Source: Thermoleophilaceae bacterium
GTDB taxonomy: Bacteria; Actinomycetota; Thermoleophilia; Solirubrobacterales; Thermoleophilaceae
Length of the DNA: 64,000 bases
Reading direction: 5' to 3'
NCBI GenBank assembly: GCA_030448005.1
Contig: JAUJNT010000002.1
Span: forward strand, 389,729-453,728
The notes beneath the pieces are model-generated. The model saw nothing but the letters and a program-made list of their open reading frames with translations, was not told where the DNA came from and made no database searches. This document shows, piece by piece, positions 47,816 to 55,987 of this stretch. The first letter of the stretch is position 1; every line of letters starts with the position of its first letter. Both the position numbers and the translations under genes were made by a program.

Positions 47816-48104
47816 CGACCGGCAGAAGGCGGGATTATCGGGGCCCGGACAAACGCTAGCGCAGAGCAGTCGCCCTGGGCGGCCTCGTCGCCCGCGAGCA
47901 GTCCGTCGGGCGAGAGCCGTAATGGCAAGCATGCCCCACGGTCGGCACCGACGCGACCCACGGGCAGGTTGAGCCCTTCTCGCGAGTCAACCATCAAGGC
48001 CTACACCAGGCGTGGCTTTCAGTTGGGGCGACTGGATCTGCTCGTCTGTCGCCTCATCGGGCAAGAGCTCCGTGGTCAGTCCCAGGCGCTGGCGGAGCAA
48101 CTCA
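47816..48104. other. Gap before the purH relic
   Basis: About 290 bases with no supported gene. Confidence 0.35.
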
Positions 48105-48680
48105 ACGCAATGTTCGTCGAGCTCATCTCGCGCCGGGGTACGACGACGACGCGCTCGAGGTCCTCCAGGAGAAGGAGAACGTCCGCATCTTGCGCGATGG
48201 GGAGAAGCGCTCGTGGCCGGTCTTCGACCACGAGTTCAAGCGCGTGCTCGGCGGCATCCTGGTGCAGGACCGCGACGAGGACATCGAGCCGCGCGACGAG
48301 ATGACAGTGGTGACCGAGCGCAAGCCGAGTGAGCGCAAATGGGGGACCTGTCGTTCGCCTGGAAGGTGTGCAAGCACGTGCGCTCGAACGCCATCGTCCT
48401 GGCCGGCAACGTCACGACGGTAGGCATCGGCGCCGGGCAGATGAGCCGCGTCGACTCGGTTCGCATCGCGGTGGACAAGGCGCGCCTTCCGATCGAGGGC
48501 TCAGCGCTCGCCTCCGATGCCTTCTTCCCCTTCGCCGACGGCCCGAGGTCGCCGCCGAGGCCGGTGTCAAGGCGATCATCCAGCCCGGCGGCTCGCGCCG
48601 CGACCCCGAGGTCGTCGAGGCCTGCGACAAGGCTGCCCATGGCGATGGTCTCAACCTCGCGGCGACACTTCCGCCACTAG
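48105..48680 (+). pseudogene. purH: C-terminal relic of purH (AICAR transformylase domain)
   Basis: Pieces in alternating frames spell the end of bifunctional Pur[147 protein letters not shown] and the terminal RRHFRH. The IMP cyclohydrolase domain and about half of the transformylase domain are absent upstream, and there are at least three frame changes. A full purH is essential for purine synthesis, so an intact copy should exist elsewhere; this is a duplicated, decayed fragment. Confidence 0.88.
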
Positions 48681-48824
48681 CCCGAACCCGGCCGCGCGAC
48701 GGATCCGGCCACGGGAGTGGCAATGGGCCAACCTCAGGCGAGGGTGATCCGCGGAGCCGCCCCCGGCGCATGGGCCCTCGAGGGCCGTGCCCTCACTCTG
48801 CACACCAACGTAGGGAGGCCCTCT

Positions 48825-50240
48825 ATGAAAAAACTCAGCATTCTCGTGGTCCTGGTGGCCGCGGCGATCGCGGTCCCGCTCAGCATCGGCTCGAGCCACC
48901 GCGAAGCGCCGAACATCTCGATGGACCCGTCGGCGGACAACACCGATGTCTACGCCTTCACGCCGAAGTCCGATCCGGGCTCGGTGGCGATCGTCGCCAA
49001 CTGGTTCCCGAATCAGGTTCCGGCCAACGGACCGAACTTCTTCCGGTTCGACGACCGCGCGCGGTACTACGTCAACATCGACAACACCGGTGATGGCAAG
49101 GCGGATCTCCGCTACCGCTACAAGTTCAAGACGCGCACGGTGAACCGGAACTCCTTCCTGTTCGCCACCCCCCAGGTGACCTCGCTCACCGACCCGCAGC
49201 TGAACGTGCGCCAGTCGTACACGATCGTCAAGGAGCGCTACCGGAAGGGCCGGCTCCTCTCGGCGCGTCGCGTAGGCAAGAGGTTCCGGGTTGCCCCGAG
49301 CAACGTCGGGCCTAAGACGATGCCGAACTACCAGCACCTCTCCCGTCAAGCGGTTCGCAACCTCCCCGGTGGCGGGCAAGTGTTCGCCGGGCAGCGTGAG
49401 GACCCGTTCTTCGTGGACCTCGGAGCGACGTTCGACTCGATCAACTTCCGCGTTCCCACCGGGAACTCGGGGGCGGGCAAGGACGACTTCTCGGGCCTCA
49501 ACACCCAGTCGATCGTCATGAAGCTCCCCGAGCGACTGGTGACCAAGAACCGGAAGTCGGTCTCCTCGGCCAAGTCGCGCAACGCCGTCGTCGGCGTGTG
49601 GTCCTCCACCGAGCGCCCGCGCCTCCAGGTCACCAACTCGAGCCGGGGTGGCAAGGGCGGTTTCCGCCAGGTCTCGCGGCTCGGCAACCCGCTCGTGAAC
49701 GAGGTCGTCATTCCGCTCGGCCGCAAGGACGAATTCAACCGGACCAAGCCCCACCAGGACGCCCGCCGGTTCGGCAGGTTCGTCCTCAACCCGGAGCTCG
49801 CGCGGGTGATGAACGCGCTCTACCCGGGTGTGGTCAACGCTCCGGAGAAGAACCGCGACGACATCGTCACGGCGCTGCTCCAGGGCATCCCGGGGCTCAA
49901 CCGGCAGGTGAAGGGCCCGAACGCGCCCGCGGTTGACACCCTGAAGCTGAACCTCGGCGTCGCGCCGGCCGCCGACCCGAACCGTTTCGGGGTACTGGCC
50001 GGGGACAACGCCGGCTTCCCGAACGGCCGCCGGCTCACCGACGACGTGGTCGACATCGAGCTGCGGGTGATCGCCGGGTTCCTGAAGGGGAACAAGGTGC
50101 CGCTCGGCGACGGGGTTGACCAGAACGACGCTCCGTTCTCGGACGCGTTCCCGTACGTGGCGGAGCCGGTGTCCGGATTCGACAGTGATCCGTCGAACCG
50201 GCGCGAGCCGCCGCACGCACCGACGCCCGGGCAGCCCTAG
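48825..50240 (+). CDS. Secreted DUF4331 protein
   Basis: 471 residues from the ATG at 48825, with gggagg upstream. An N-terminal signal (LSILVVLVAAAIAVPLSIGSSHREAP) leads into the DUF4331 hallmark SSHREAPNISMDPSADNTDVYAF, then VAIVANWFPNQVPANGPNFFRFDDRARYYVNIDNTGDGKADLRYRYKF and later IPLGRKDEFNRTKPHQDA and DDVVDIELRVIAGF. The family is secreted and of unknown function, often beside TPR proteins. Here a TPR protein follows 72 bases downstream, across a strong hairpin. Confidence 0.88.
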   Translation: MKKLSILVVLVAAAIAVPLSIGSSHREAPNISMDPSADNTDVYAFTPKSDPGSVAIVANWFPNQVPANGPNFFRFDDRARYYVNIDNTGDGKADLRYRYKFKTRTVNRNSFLFATPQVTSLTDPQLNVRQSYTIVKERYRKGRLLSARRVGKRFRVAPSNVGPKTMPNYQHLSRQAVRNLPGGGQVFAGQREDPFFVDLGATFDSINFRVPTGNSGAGKDDFSGLNTQSIVMKLPERLVTKNRKSVSSAKSRNAVVGVWSSTERPRLQVTNSSRGGKGGFRQVSRLGNPLVNEVVIPLGRKDEFNRTKPHQDARRFGRFVLNPELARVMNALYPGVVNAPEKNRDDIVTALLQGIPGLNRQVKGPNAPAVDTLKLNLGVAPAADPNRFGVLAGDNAGFPNGRRLTDDVVDIELRVIAGFLKGNKVPLGDGVDQNDAPFSDAFPYVAEPVSGFDSDPSNRREPPHAPTPGQP

Positions 50241-50261
50241 ACGCCCGGACCAGGCAAGGGA

Positions 50262-50295
50262 GAGGAGGGGACCCGCCATGGCGGGTCCCCTCCTC
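50262..50295 (+). terminator. Strong hairpin between DUF4331 and TPR genes
   Basis: GAGGAGGGGACCCGC (50262-50276) and GCGGGTCCCCTCCTC (50281-50295) form a perfect 15-bp stem with a CATG loop. No T run follows, so it may be a factor-dependent terminator or an mRNA-stabilising processing site that sets the ratio of the two genes. Confidence 0.7.
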
Positions 50296-50312
50296 GTCCC
50301 GCCCTCTACCGA

Positions 50313-51620
50313 ATGACCCTACGCCGCCCGCATCTGCTCACCGTCCTCGTGCCGCTCGCGGTGTTCGCTGTCGCGCTCGCGCTGTTCGGTGCGGTGAACG
50401 GATCCGAGTCGTCATCTCAGCCCGGCGATGGCCGCGAGGCCGCGGCCGCCGGCGGCTCGACCGACCAGCGGCTGCGCGCTCATGAGCGGGCTATCCGCGA
50501 CGGCGCGACCAGCAGCAAGAGCTATGCGGCATTCGGCAACCTGTTGCTCCAGAAGGCCCGCGAGACCGGTGACCCCAGCTTCGGCACGCGTGCGGAGCGC
50601 GCCTTTCGCACGAGCCTGCGAAGTGACCCCCGAAGCGTGGACGCGGTCGTCGGCGTGGGCACGGTCGCCCTCGCCCGCCACGATTTCCGTGCGGGGCTCG
50701 AGTACGGAAAGCGTGCTCGCCGCCTGGCCCCGTCACTCGTCCTCCCCTTCGGCGTTCTGGCCGACGCCCAGATCGAGCTCGGCCGCTATGAGCAGGCCGG
50801 CCGAACGCTCCAGCGCATGGTCGATCTCAAGCCCAACCTGGCCTCCTACTCCCGCGTCTCGTACTTTCGCGAGCTCCACGGCGACATCCCCGGCGCGATC
50901 GAGGCGATGCGGCTCGCCGCATCCGCCGGCGGCGCCCCCGAGGGGACCGCCTACGTCCAGAGTCTGCTGGGCGACCTCGAGCTGAACCGCGGTCGCGGGA
51001 CCGCCGCGCGCGAGGCCTATCGCCGCGCCCTCCAGCAGGCGCCGGGGCACCTTCCCGCGACCGTGGGGCTCGCCCGCCTCGACGCCGGCAGCGGCCGATT
51101 GGACGCGTCCATCCGGCGCCTGCGACAGGTCGTCGCCCGGCTGCCTCTGCCGGAGTACACGGGCTTGCTCGGGGAGACCGAACTCGCCGCCGGGCGCCGC
51201 GCCGAGGGCCGCCGACACGTCGAGCGGGCGGTCCTGACCGAGCGCCGGGTGCTGGCCGCCCCCGGAGGGAAAGCCGACGCGGGCATGGTCCTCCTCGAGG
51301 CCGACTACGGGGATCGGCGAAGGGCCGCTCGCATGGCCCGACGCGTCTGGGCTGCCGCTCCCAGCGTCATCGCGGCCGACGCCCTCGGATGGGCGCTCAC
51401 GCGCACCGGCCGCCCGGTGGCCGGGGTGAAGTGGGGCATGAGGGCGCTGCGCCTCGGCTCGCGCGACCCAATGTTCCTCTTCCACGCCGGAATGAGCGCG
51501 AAGGCGGCCGGCCGCCCTGCGCTCGCGCGTCGGCTCCTCGCCCGCGCGCTGCGCTCGAACCCGAGCTTCTCGGCCCTGCACGCGCCGCGTGCCCGACGCG
51601 CGCTGCGCAGCCTCTCTTGA
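50313..51620 (+). CDS. Membrane-anchored TPR protein
   Basis: 435 residues. One N-terminal membrane segment (LLTVLVPLAVFAVALALFGAV) is followed by about ten TPR-like helical pairs: SYAAFGNLLLQKARETGDPSFGTRAERAF, VDAVVGVGTVALARHDFRAGLEYGKRARRLAP, GVLADAQIELGRYEQAGRTLQRMVDLKP, LLGDLELNRGRGTAAREAYRRALQQAPGHLP. It is presumably extracytoplasmic. It follows the DUF4331 gene, a common pairing, so the two likely work together; their function is unknown. Confidence 0.8.
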   Translation: MTLRRPHLLTVLVPLAVFAVALALFGAVNGSESSSQPGDGREAAAAGGSTDQRLRAHERAIRDGATSSKSYAAFGNLLLQKARETGDPSFGTRAERAFRTSLRSDPRSVDAVVGVGTVALARHDFRAGLEYGKRARRLAPSLVLPFGVLADAQIELGRYEQAGRTLQRMVDLKPNLASYSRVSYFRELHGDIPGAIEAMRLAASAGGAPEGTAYVQSLLGDLELNRGRGTAAREAYRRALQQAPGHLPATVGLARLDAGSGRLDASIRRLRQVVARLPLPEYTGLLGETELAAGRRAEGRRHVERAVLTERRVLAAPGGKADAGMVLLEADYGDRRRAARMARRVWAAAPSVIAADALGWALTRTGRPVAGVKWGMRALRLGSRDPMFLFHAGMSAKAAGRPALARRLLARALRSNPSFSALHAPRARRALRSLS

Positions 51621-51676
51621 GCTGACGCGCGAGGCGCCGGTACGCGCTCGGGCATTCAGGGCCCGGCCAGCCGGCC

Positions 51677-52760
51677 CTAGGCGCTCACCCGGAGGCCGTC
51701 GCCCACTTCCCGCCCCAGCCGCTCGACACGGACCTCGGGATGCTCGAACAGAGTGCATTTCGTCCGCACGACCCGCAGGCAGAACGCCTCGACGTCGACC
51801 GCCGCGAAGGTCTCCGGCGCCGCCGAGCGGAGGTGATCGGCTCGCACCGAAGGCGACGGGACGATCGAGGACGCCGCTTGGCGCGACCGGGAGCGTCTTG
51901 GTGCCGCTGGCCGCGAGCGAGCCGAGCTTGTATGCCTTGCTCGGGTACTCGATGAACCACCTGGCGCCCATGATCCGCCTGCGGTTGGTCCGGCGGTCAG
52001 GACCGGCCTTCGCCTGCGGGCCGTGGGCTATCTCGACGTTCGGAGGCCACTGTGCCCGACCGTTCGTCCTGAGCTCATCCACGTAGAGCTCCGCGTCCAC
52101 GCCGACTTCCCAGACGCGCCGGTTCAGGTAGCTCGACAGACCCTTGATGTCGGTCTCGCTCTCGGTTCCGTCGCGGTTCGGATCGCCCAGGACGGTGTCG
52201 TCGGCCGGGCTCCCACCGAGCAGCACGATGACCGTCCCGTGGTCCTCGATCCAGTCGGGCTTGATGCTCTCCCAGTCGCAGCCGTGCTCCTCGTCGTCGT
52301 ATGGCGCGTATACGGCCTCGAGCGTGCTCTCGCCGGTGTCCGGATCCTCGGCATGCTCGACCTTGAGGCCAGACTCCCCACTGTCGGAGATGCGGTGAAT
52401 CCAGATCATCGACGGGTCCCCGTCGACCCACGACACGACCACCACGCCGTGCGTGTTTCAAGGCAATAGCGAGGTCTTTGCGCCGACGCCGAAGTTTTCG
52501 TGCTCGCCGCCGATGGGCTTTCCGCCACCGCCGTAGGTGTTGAAGAACTCCATCATCTGCTCGGCGTCCATGCCAGAACCGTTATCGGCGATCAGCCGAC
52601 GGTATACGCCCTTGTTCGCGACCGCCTGCCATTCAATCCCGAACTCGACCCGAGTGGCGCCTGCTTCGCGGGCGTTGATGTAGGTCTCCCGCGCCCACTG
52701 GAAGGGCCCGCTCTCGCGGTAGGTGCGGTTGACGAGGTGCTGCGTCCCGGCCGTCTCCAT
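51677..52760 (-). pseudogene. GHKL (HSP90-type) ATPase-domain protein with in-frame TGA and frameshift
   Basis: From METAGTQHLVNRTYRESGPFQWARETYINAREAGATRVEFG through RRLIADNGSGMDAEQMMEFF (N box-like helix and G1 box) and ENFGVGAKTSLLP the frame is a GHKL ATPase. The codon after LLP is TGA (52458-52460), and the same frame then continues NTHGVVVVSWVDGDPSMIWIHRISDSGE to RWFIEYPSKAYKLG. A TGG Trp would join them. Past about 51900 the frame shifts and a tail FEHPEVRVERLGREVGDGLRVSA runs to a stop at 51677-51679. The remainder of a larger protein (transducer domain, middle) may be lost. It begins 28 bases from repeat copy B. Confidence 0.65.
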
Positions 52761-52787
52761 CGGCAGGAACGCGCCATCGCGCGTGTG

Positions 52788-52943
52788 CAGGCCTTTTCTC
52801 GAAGCCGACGCGGGGACTCGAACCCCGGACCCCTTCATTACGAGGGACTCCGGGGGGTGTTCTGGGTCTTATGTGGTCCGGCGAGTGTGGCTGGTTTTCC
52901 CTGCTAATCAGCGGTTTGGACCGATATCAGGGGGACTCGAGAA
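52788..52943 (-). repeat. Direct repeat copy B with tRNA-Thr(CGT) 3' half
   Basis: Same unit as 39209-39363. On the minus strand this copy reads CTCGTAATGAAGGGGTC from the anticodon loop (CGT in CTCGTAA), a good T-arm (CGGGG TTCGAGT CCCCG) and CGTCGGCTTCG. The 5' half of the tRNA (acceptor 5' strand, D arm, 5' anticodon stem) is not present. Breakpoint in the anticodon loop is typical of tyrosine-recombinase attachment sites. A tyrosine recombinase gene lies 1.3 kb away at 54255. Confidence 0.75.
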
Positions 52944-53202
52944 GACCCGCTGGGACCTTGTTTGACGGCCGGATGTTGGCGAAAATGTTGGCGGATCGGC
53001 TTCTTCTTAACATTTCTCAGCCGCTGTTCTCTGCTCAGGCGCCGGCCGCCCCTAAGGAGCGGCCGTGCGGGAGGACGGGAAGCCTGGGGTGCATGCCGCT
53101 CGCTTAAGCGAAGACTCGTTTGGTCCCGATTCGGCTTGACGTGCGGGAGCGTCTCGCGCACAGAGAAGGAGCGCAATCAGCGGCCGCGCGGCGATTCCTT
53201 CG

Positions 53203-53252
53203 TGGCCAACTGAGTCACGCCGGCGCGCGTCGCCAGCGTGACCGCTCTCGCC
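53203..53252 (+). repeat. 50-bp inverted repeat, left arm
   Basis: Identical at 48 of 50 positions to the reverse complement of 54091-54140. Starts tggccaactgagtc and ends gaccgctctcgcc. The two arms face each other across 838 bases holding the GNAT gene. Confidence 0.92.
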
Positions 53253-53380
53253 AAGACCAGCTGCAGTGTGCGCCAGCCGACACCCGCTGCTCGTCCATTG
53301 CGAGCACGTCAACCGCATCCACCAAAACGCTCGCTCTCACGGAGGAGCGACACGTGGTCGATCGGGCTGTCGGACAGGCG

Positions 53381-53938
53381 CTACCCGCCTTCGGGGGTGA
53401 TCGGGCGCTCCATCAGCACACCCGAGGTGGTGACGCCGTCCGGCATTCGGATGTCGACGCGCTCCACCTCTCGGAATCCGAAGGCGCGGTAGAGCGGTTC
53501 GCCCGGGAGCGTTGCCATCAGCACGAGGTCTTGGAACCCCTCGCTGCGCGCGGCCCGCTCGCACGCCTCGAGAATCGCCCTACCGATGCCGCGCCGCCCA
53601 GTTCCCACGGACGAACATCGCCCGAACGCGAGCGGGCTCGCTCGCCGGGTCGAGCAATCGCTCGTCATCGTCTGCTGCGCGGGAGCCGTGTACAGCTTCG
53701 CCCGCCTGCTCCATCCCCCACACGCGACAAGCTCACCGTCGGCCTCGTGCACGAAGTAGGTGCCGTCCTCGATCAGCCGCATGTCGAGATGCGCGATGTG
53801 GATCGCGCCGCTGGCGACCTGGCGGTCGTCGTAGAAGCTGGGGAAGAGGTCGAGCGCGGACTGGCGCATCAGCTCCTGAATCCGCGGAGCGTCGGCGACG
53901 ACGGCGAGTCGCTGGGGCGGAGGGCCGAGCCGGCTCAT
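53381..53938 (-). CDS. GNAT-family N-acetyltransferase
   Basis: 185 residues. Begins with the alpha1 region (DAPRIQELMRQSALDLFPSFYDDRQVASGAIHIAHLDMRLI), beta2-3 strands (TYFVHEADGELVACGGWSRRAKLY), the acetyl-CoA loop RRGIGRAILEACERAARSEGFQDLVLMATLPGEPLYRAFGF and a short tail. Between about 53645 and 53595 the expected strand before the loop (DPASEPARVRAMFVRGNWA) is found in a neighbouring frame, so two compensating indels are likely. The GNAT product is a small-molecule acetyltransferase of unknown substrate. The gene sits inside the 50-bp inverted repeat. Confidence 0.8.
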   Translation of the reverse strand: MSRLGPPPQRLAVVADAPRIQELMRQSALDLFPSFYDDRQVASGAIHIAHLDMRLIEDGTYFVHEADGELVACGGWSRRAKLYTAPAQQTMTSDCSTRRASPLAFGRCSSVGTGRRGIGRAILEACERAARSEGFQDLVLMATLPGEPLYRAFGFREVERVDIRMPDGVTTSGVLMERPITPEGG

Positions 53939-54090
53939 CTACGCGAGTATGGGCGGAAGCGGCGACGATCACCAGTCGCCTCGTCGTACCGCTTGCGCGT
54001 GATGGAGGCGTCTCGAGCGAACCCCCACACACGCTCGGATCGGACGAGAAGCAAGCGTCTCGCTGAGGCTCGCACGGCGCCGCTGCTCTG

Positions 54091-54140
54091 GGCGAGAGCG
54101 GTCACGCTGGCGACGTGCGCCGGCGCGACTCAGTTGGCCA
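54091..54140 (-). repeat. 50-bp inverted repeat, right arm
   Basis: Inverse partner of 53203-53252 with two mismatches. It lies 114 bases upstream of the tyrosine recombinase start. Confidence 0.92.
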
Positions 54141-54254
54141 CCGACCGGTCGTGTGATCGTCCTCGGTGGCCTCTCCCCGCGCCCATGCAGGGCCGAGCGC
54201 CTGGTCTTGCGGTAGGGCAGTCGCCGTTCTGATCGTTCTACCAGGAGGTTCCAG

Positions 54255-54956
54255 TTGTCCACGCCTGAGGCAGTCGATGTGGCGGGGCGGCGACGGTCGC
54301 CGGCGACGTTCTCCGAGTTCCAGCGCGGCCGTGCTCCGAAGAACAAAGGACTTCGCTACCCGGCGGATCCACCGCGTGTAGAGGAGATCGTGGCGGTCAT
54401 GCGCCAGGCCGGCGAGGGGCTCGGCGGGCTGCGGCTTCGGGGGCTGATCGTCGTGCTGTGGCGGGCCGGCCTGCGGATCCAGGAGGCGCTCGATCTCGCC
54501 GAGGGCGATCTTGACCCCAGGCGCGGCGCGCTTCTCGTCCGCAATGGCAAGAACGGTCGCCGGCGCGAGGTCGGCATGGACGACTGGGGCTGGGAGCACC
54601 TGGCGCTGTGGAGCTCGCGGCGGCTCGAGCTCCCGCCCGGGCCGCTGTTCTGCATCATCGACGGCCCGACGTGCGGGCGAGCCTGGCCGCAGACCGGTGT
54701 GCGTGCGCAACTCCGTCGCTTCGCTGGCCAGGCTGGCGTTCGCCGGCGGTTCGCTCCTCACCAGCTCCGGCATGCACACGCGGTCGAAATGGCGCGCGAG
54801 GGGGTTCCGTTGAACGTGATCCAGCGCCAGCTCGGGCACAGCAACCTCGGCGTCACGTCCGTCTACCTCCAGGGCATCGACAGCGCCGAGGTCATCAACG
54901 CCATCCACGATCGGCGGCCGCCGATGATGCCTGCCACGGCGGGCTTGAAGCTTTGA
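54255..54956 (+). CDS. Tyrosine recombinase (XerC/D-like), catalytic domain only
   Basis: 233 residues from a TTG with CCAGGAGG 9 bases upstream. Catalytic residues are visible: Arg in RAGLRIQEALDL (R74), the KNGKNGRR strand Lys near 100, H169 and R172 in PHQLRHAHA, H195 in RQLGHSNLGVTSVY and the Tyr nucleophile Y204. An N-terminal SAM-like DNA-binding domain is nearly absent (about 35 residues before the core). This is the short form known from integrative elements and DNA inversion enzymes. It follows the inverted repeat; no excisionase is seen. Confidence 0.88.
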   Translation: MSTPEAVDVAGRRRSPATFSEFQRGRAPKNKGLRYPADPPRVEEIVAVMRQAGEGLGGLRLRGLIVVLWRAGLRIQEALDLAEGDLDPRRGALLVRNGKNGRRREVGMDDWGWEHLALWSSRRLELPPGPLFCIIDGPTCGRAWPQTGVRAQLRRFAGQAGVRRRFAPHQLRHAHAVEMAREGVPLNVIQRQLGHSNLGVTSVYLQGIDSAEVINAIHDRRPPMMPATAGLKL

Positions 54957-55363
54957 GTCGGCTGCCACGGACCGGCCAATAGCCGGTCCGTGGCCGAAGC
55001 GGTCGCGCCGACTGGCGCGTGCTCACTTCCCGCCGTGGCTGTTGCTGGATGGTTTCGAGCTAGGTGAGCCCGGTGTGATCCAACCTTCTTGGATCGATAC
55101 CAGCACCATCGCGAACTGCATTTGCCTCGCGGGCGGGCGATTTGCACAATCCCGTTACCGAGCCTCGGCGCCGATCGATGCTGCGCTAGATGCGTGGCCG
55201 AGGAGCGTGAGGTCGGACGCTGCCGCATGTCGAGGAGGCGGCACTCAGCAGGGCACAGCGCAATCAACGATCAAAAGCATTGACACTCGTCAGCACACCG
55301 GGGAGACTGCCACCTACGAAACGAGCGGTTCTCTAACTTAGCCACGCAAGGAGTCTTCTCTAG
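54957..55363. other. Gap after the recombinase
   Basis: A short palindrome after the recombinase stop (cacggaccggccaatagccggtccgtg, 54967-54993) is a 10-bp stem and may be its terminator: CACGGACCGG pairs with CCGGTCCGTG. The rest contains no supported gene. Confidence 0.55.
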
Positions 55364-55843
55364 ATGGCGGCTTCAAGCCCCTCTCCGCCTGCCGACCCTT
55401 CCCCCGACAGACCTCAGGGAATAGTTGGAAAGGTCGATACAGCTCCGGCTGGAAAGGTTGAGCAACTCAAGGTCATCGGGGGCCTCTTGGCGCTGGTAGC
55501 AGGTCTTATTACCCTCCTGGTGGTCCTCGCGTTCGCGAACCGCAAGGGGGTGTCCTCGAACCAATTCAGGCAGCTCGCCACTACAGTGATCGGAGTCGTC
55601 GGTTCCATAGTGGGCGCGTACTTCGGTCTTAAAATCGGCACCGACGGGACCGACAAGGCTCTTGAGGCCCAGAGGCAAGAGGCAGCACGCGCGCAGATCT
55701 TCGCCGCGCATCTCCCACCTAAGGAGGCTCTCGAGGCACTGCAGCTTGCGTTCCCTGGGGCGGGTCAGGCACCTCCACAGCCGAATCCACCGCCTCCTGC
55801 GGGTCAGCCCGCTCCTCCGGCGAATCCACGGCCTGCGGCCTGA
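55364..55843 (+). CDS. Membrane protein with Pro-rich tail
   Basis: 159 residues. After a Pro/Ser-rich N-terminus there are two hydrophobic helices (LKVIGGLLALVAGLITLLVVLAFA and TTVIGVVGSIVGAYFGLKIG), then an amphipathic helix (EAQRQEAARAQIFAAHLPPKEALEALQLAF) and a Pro/Ala-rich end. The glycine-zipper second helix is like that of small two-helix membrane proteins. No family is recognised. Confidence 0.65.
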   Translation: MAASSPSPPADPSPDRPQGIVGKVDTAPAGKVEQLKVIGGLLALVAGLITLLVVLAFANRKGVSSNQFRQLATTVIGVVGSIVGAYFGLKIGTDGTDKALEAQRQEAARAQIFAAHLPPKEALEALQLAFPGAGQAPPQPNPPPPAGQPAPPANPRPAA

Positions 55844-55987
55844 GTGGGCGGCACCTCCCCTCCGCGAAAACCGTTGCGTACGGGTCCGACCCTCAACGCC
55901 ACCTCTGGCCACTGACGGCATCCTCGTGCCCGCTCCGGCGCACAGCAATCGGCGGTCTCGTCGGCACCGACCTTATCGCTTCGTGTC

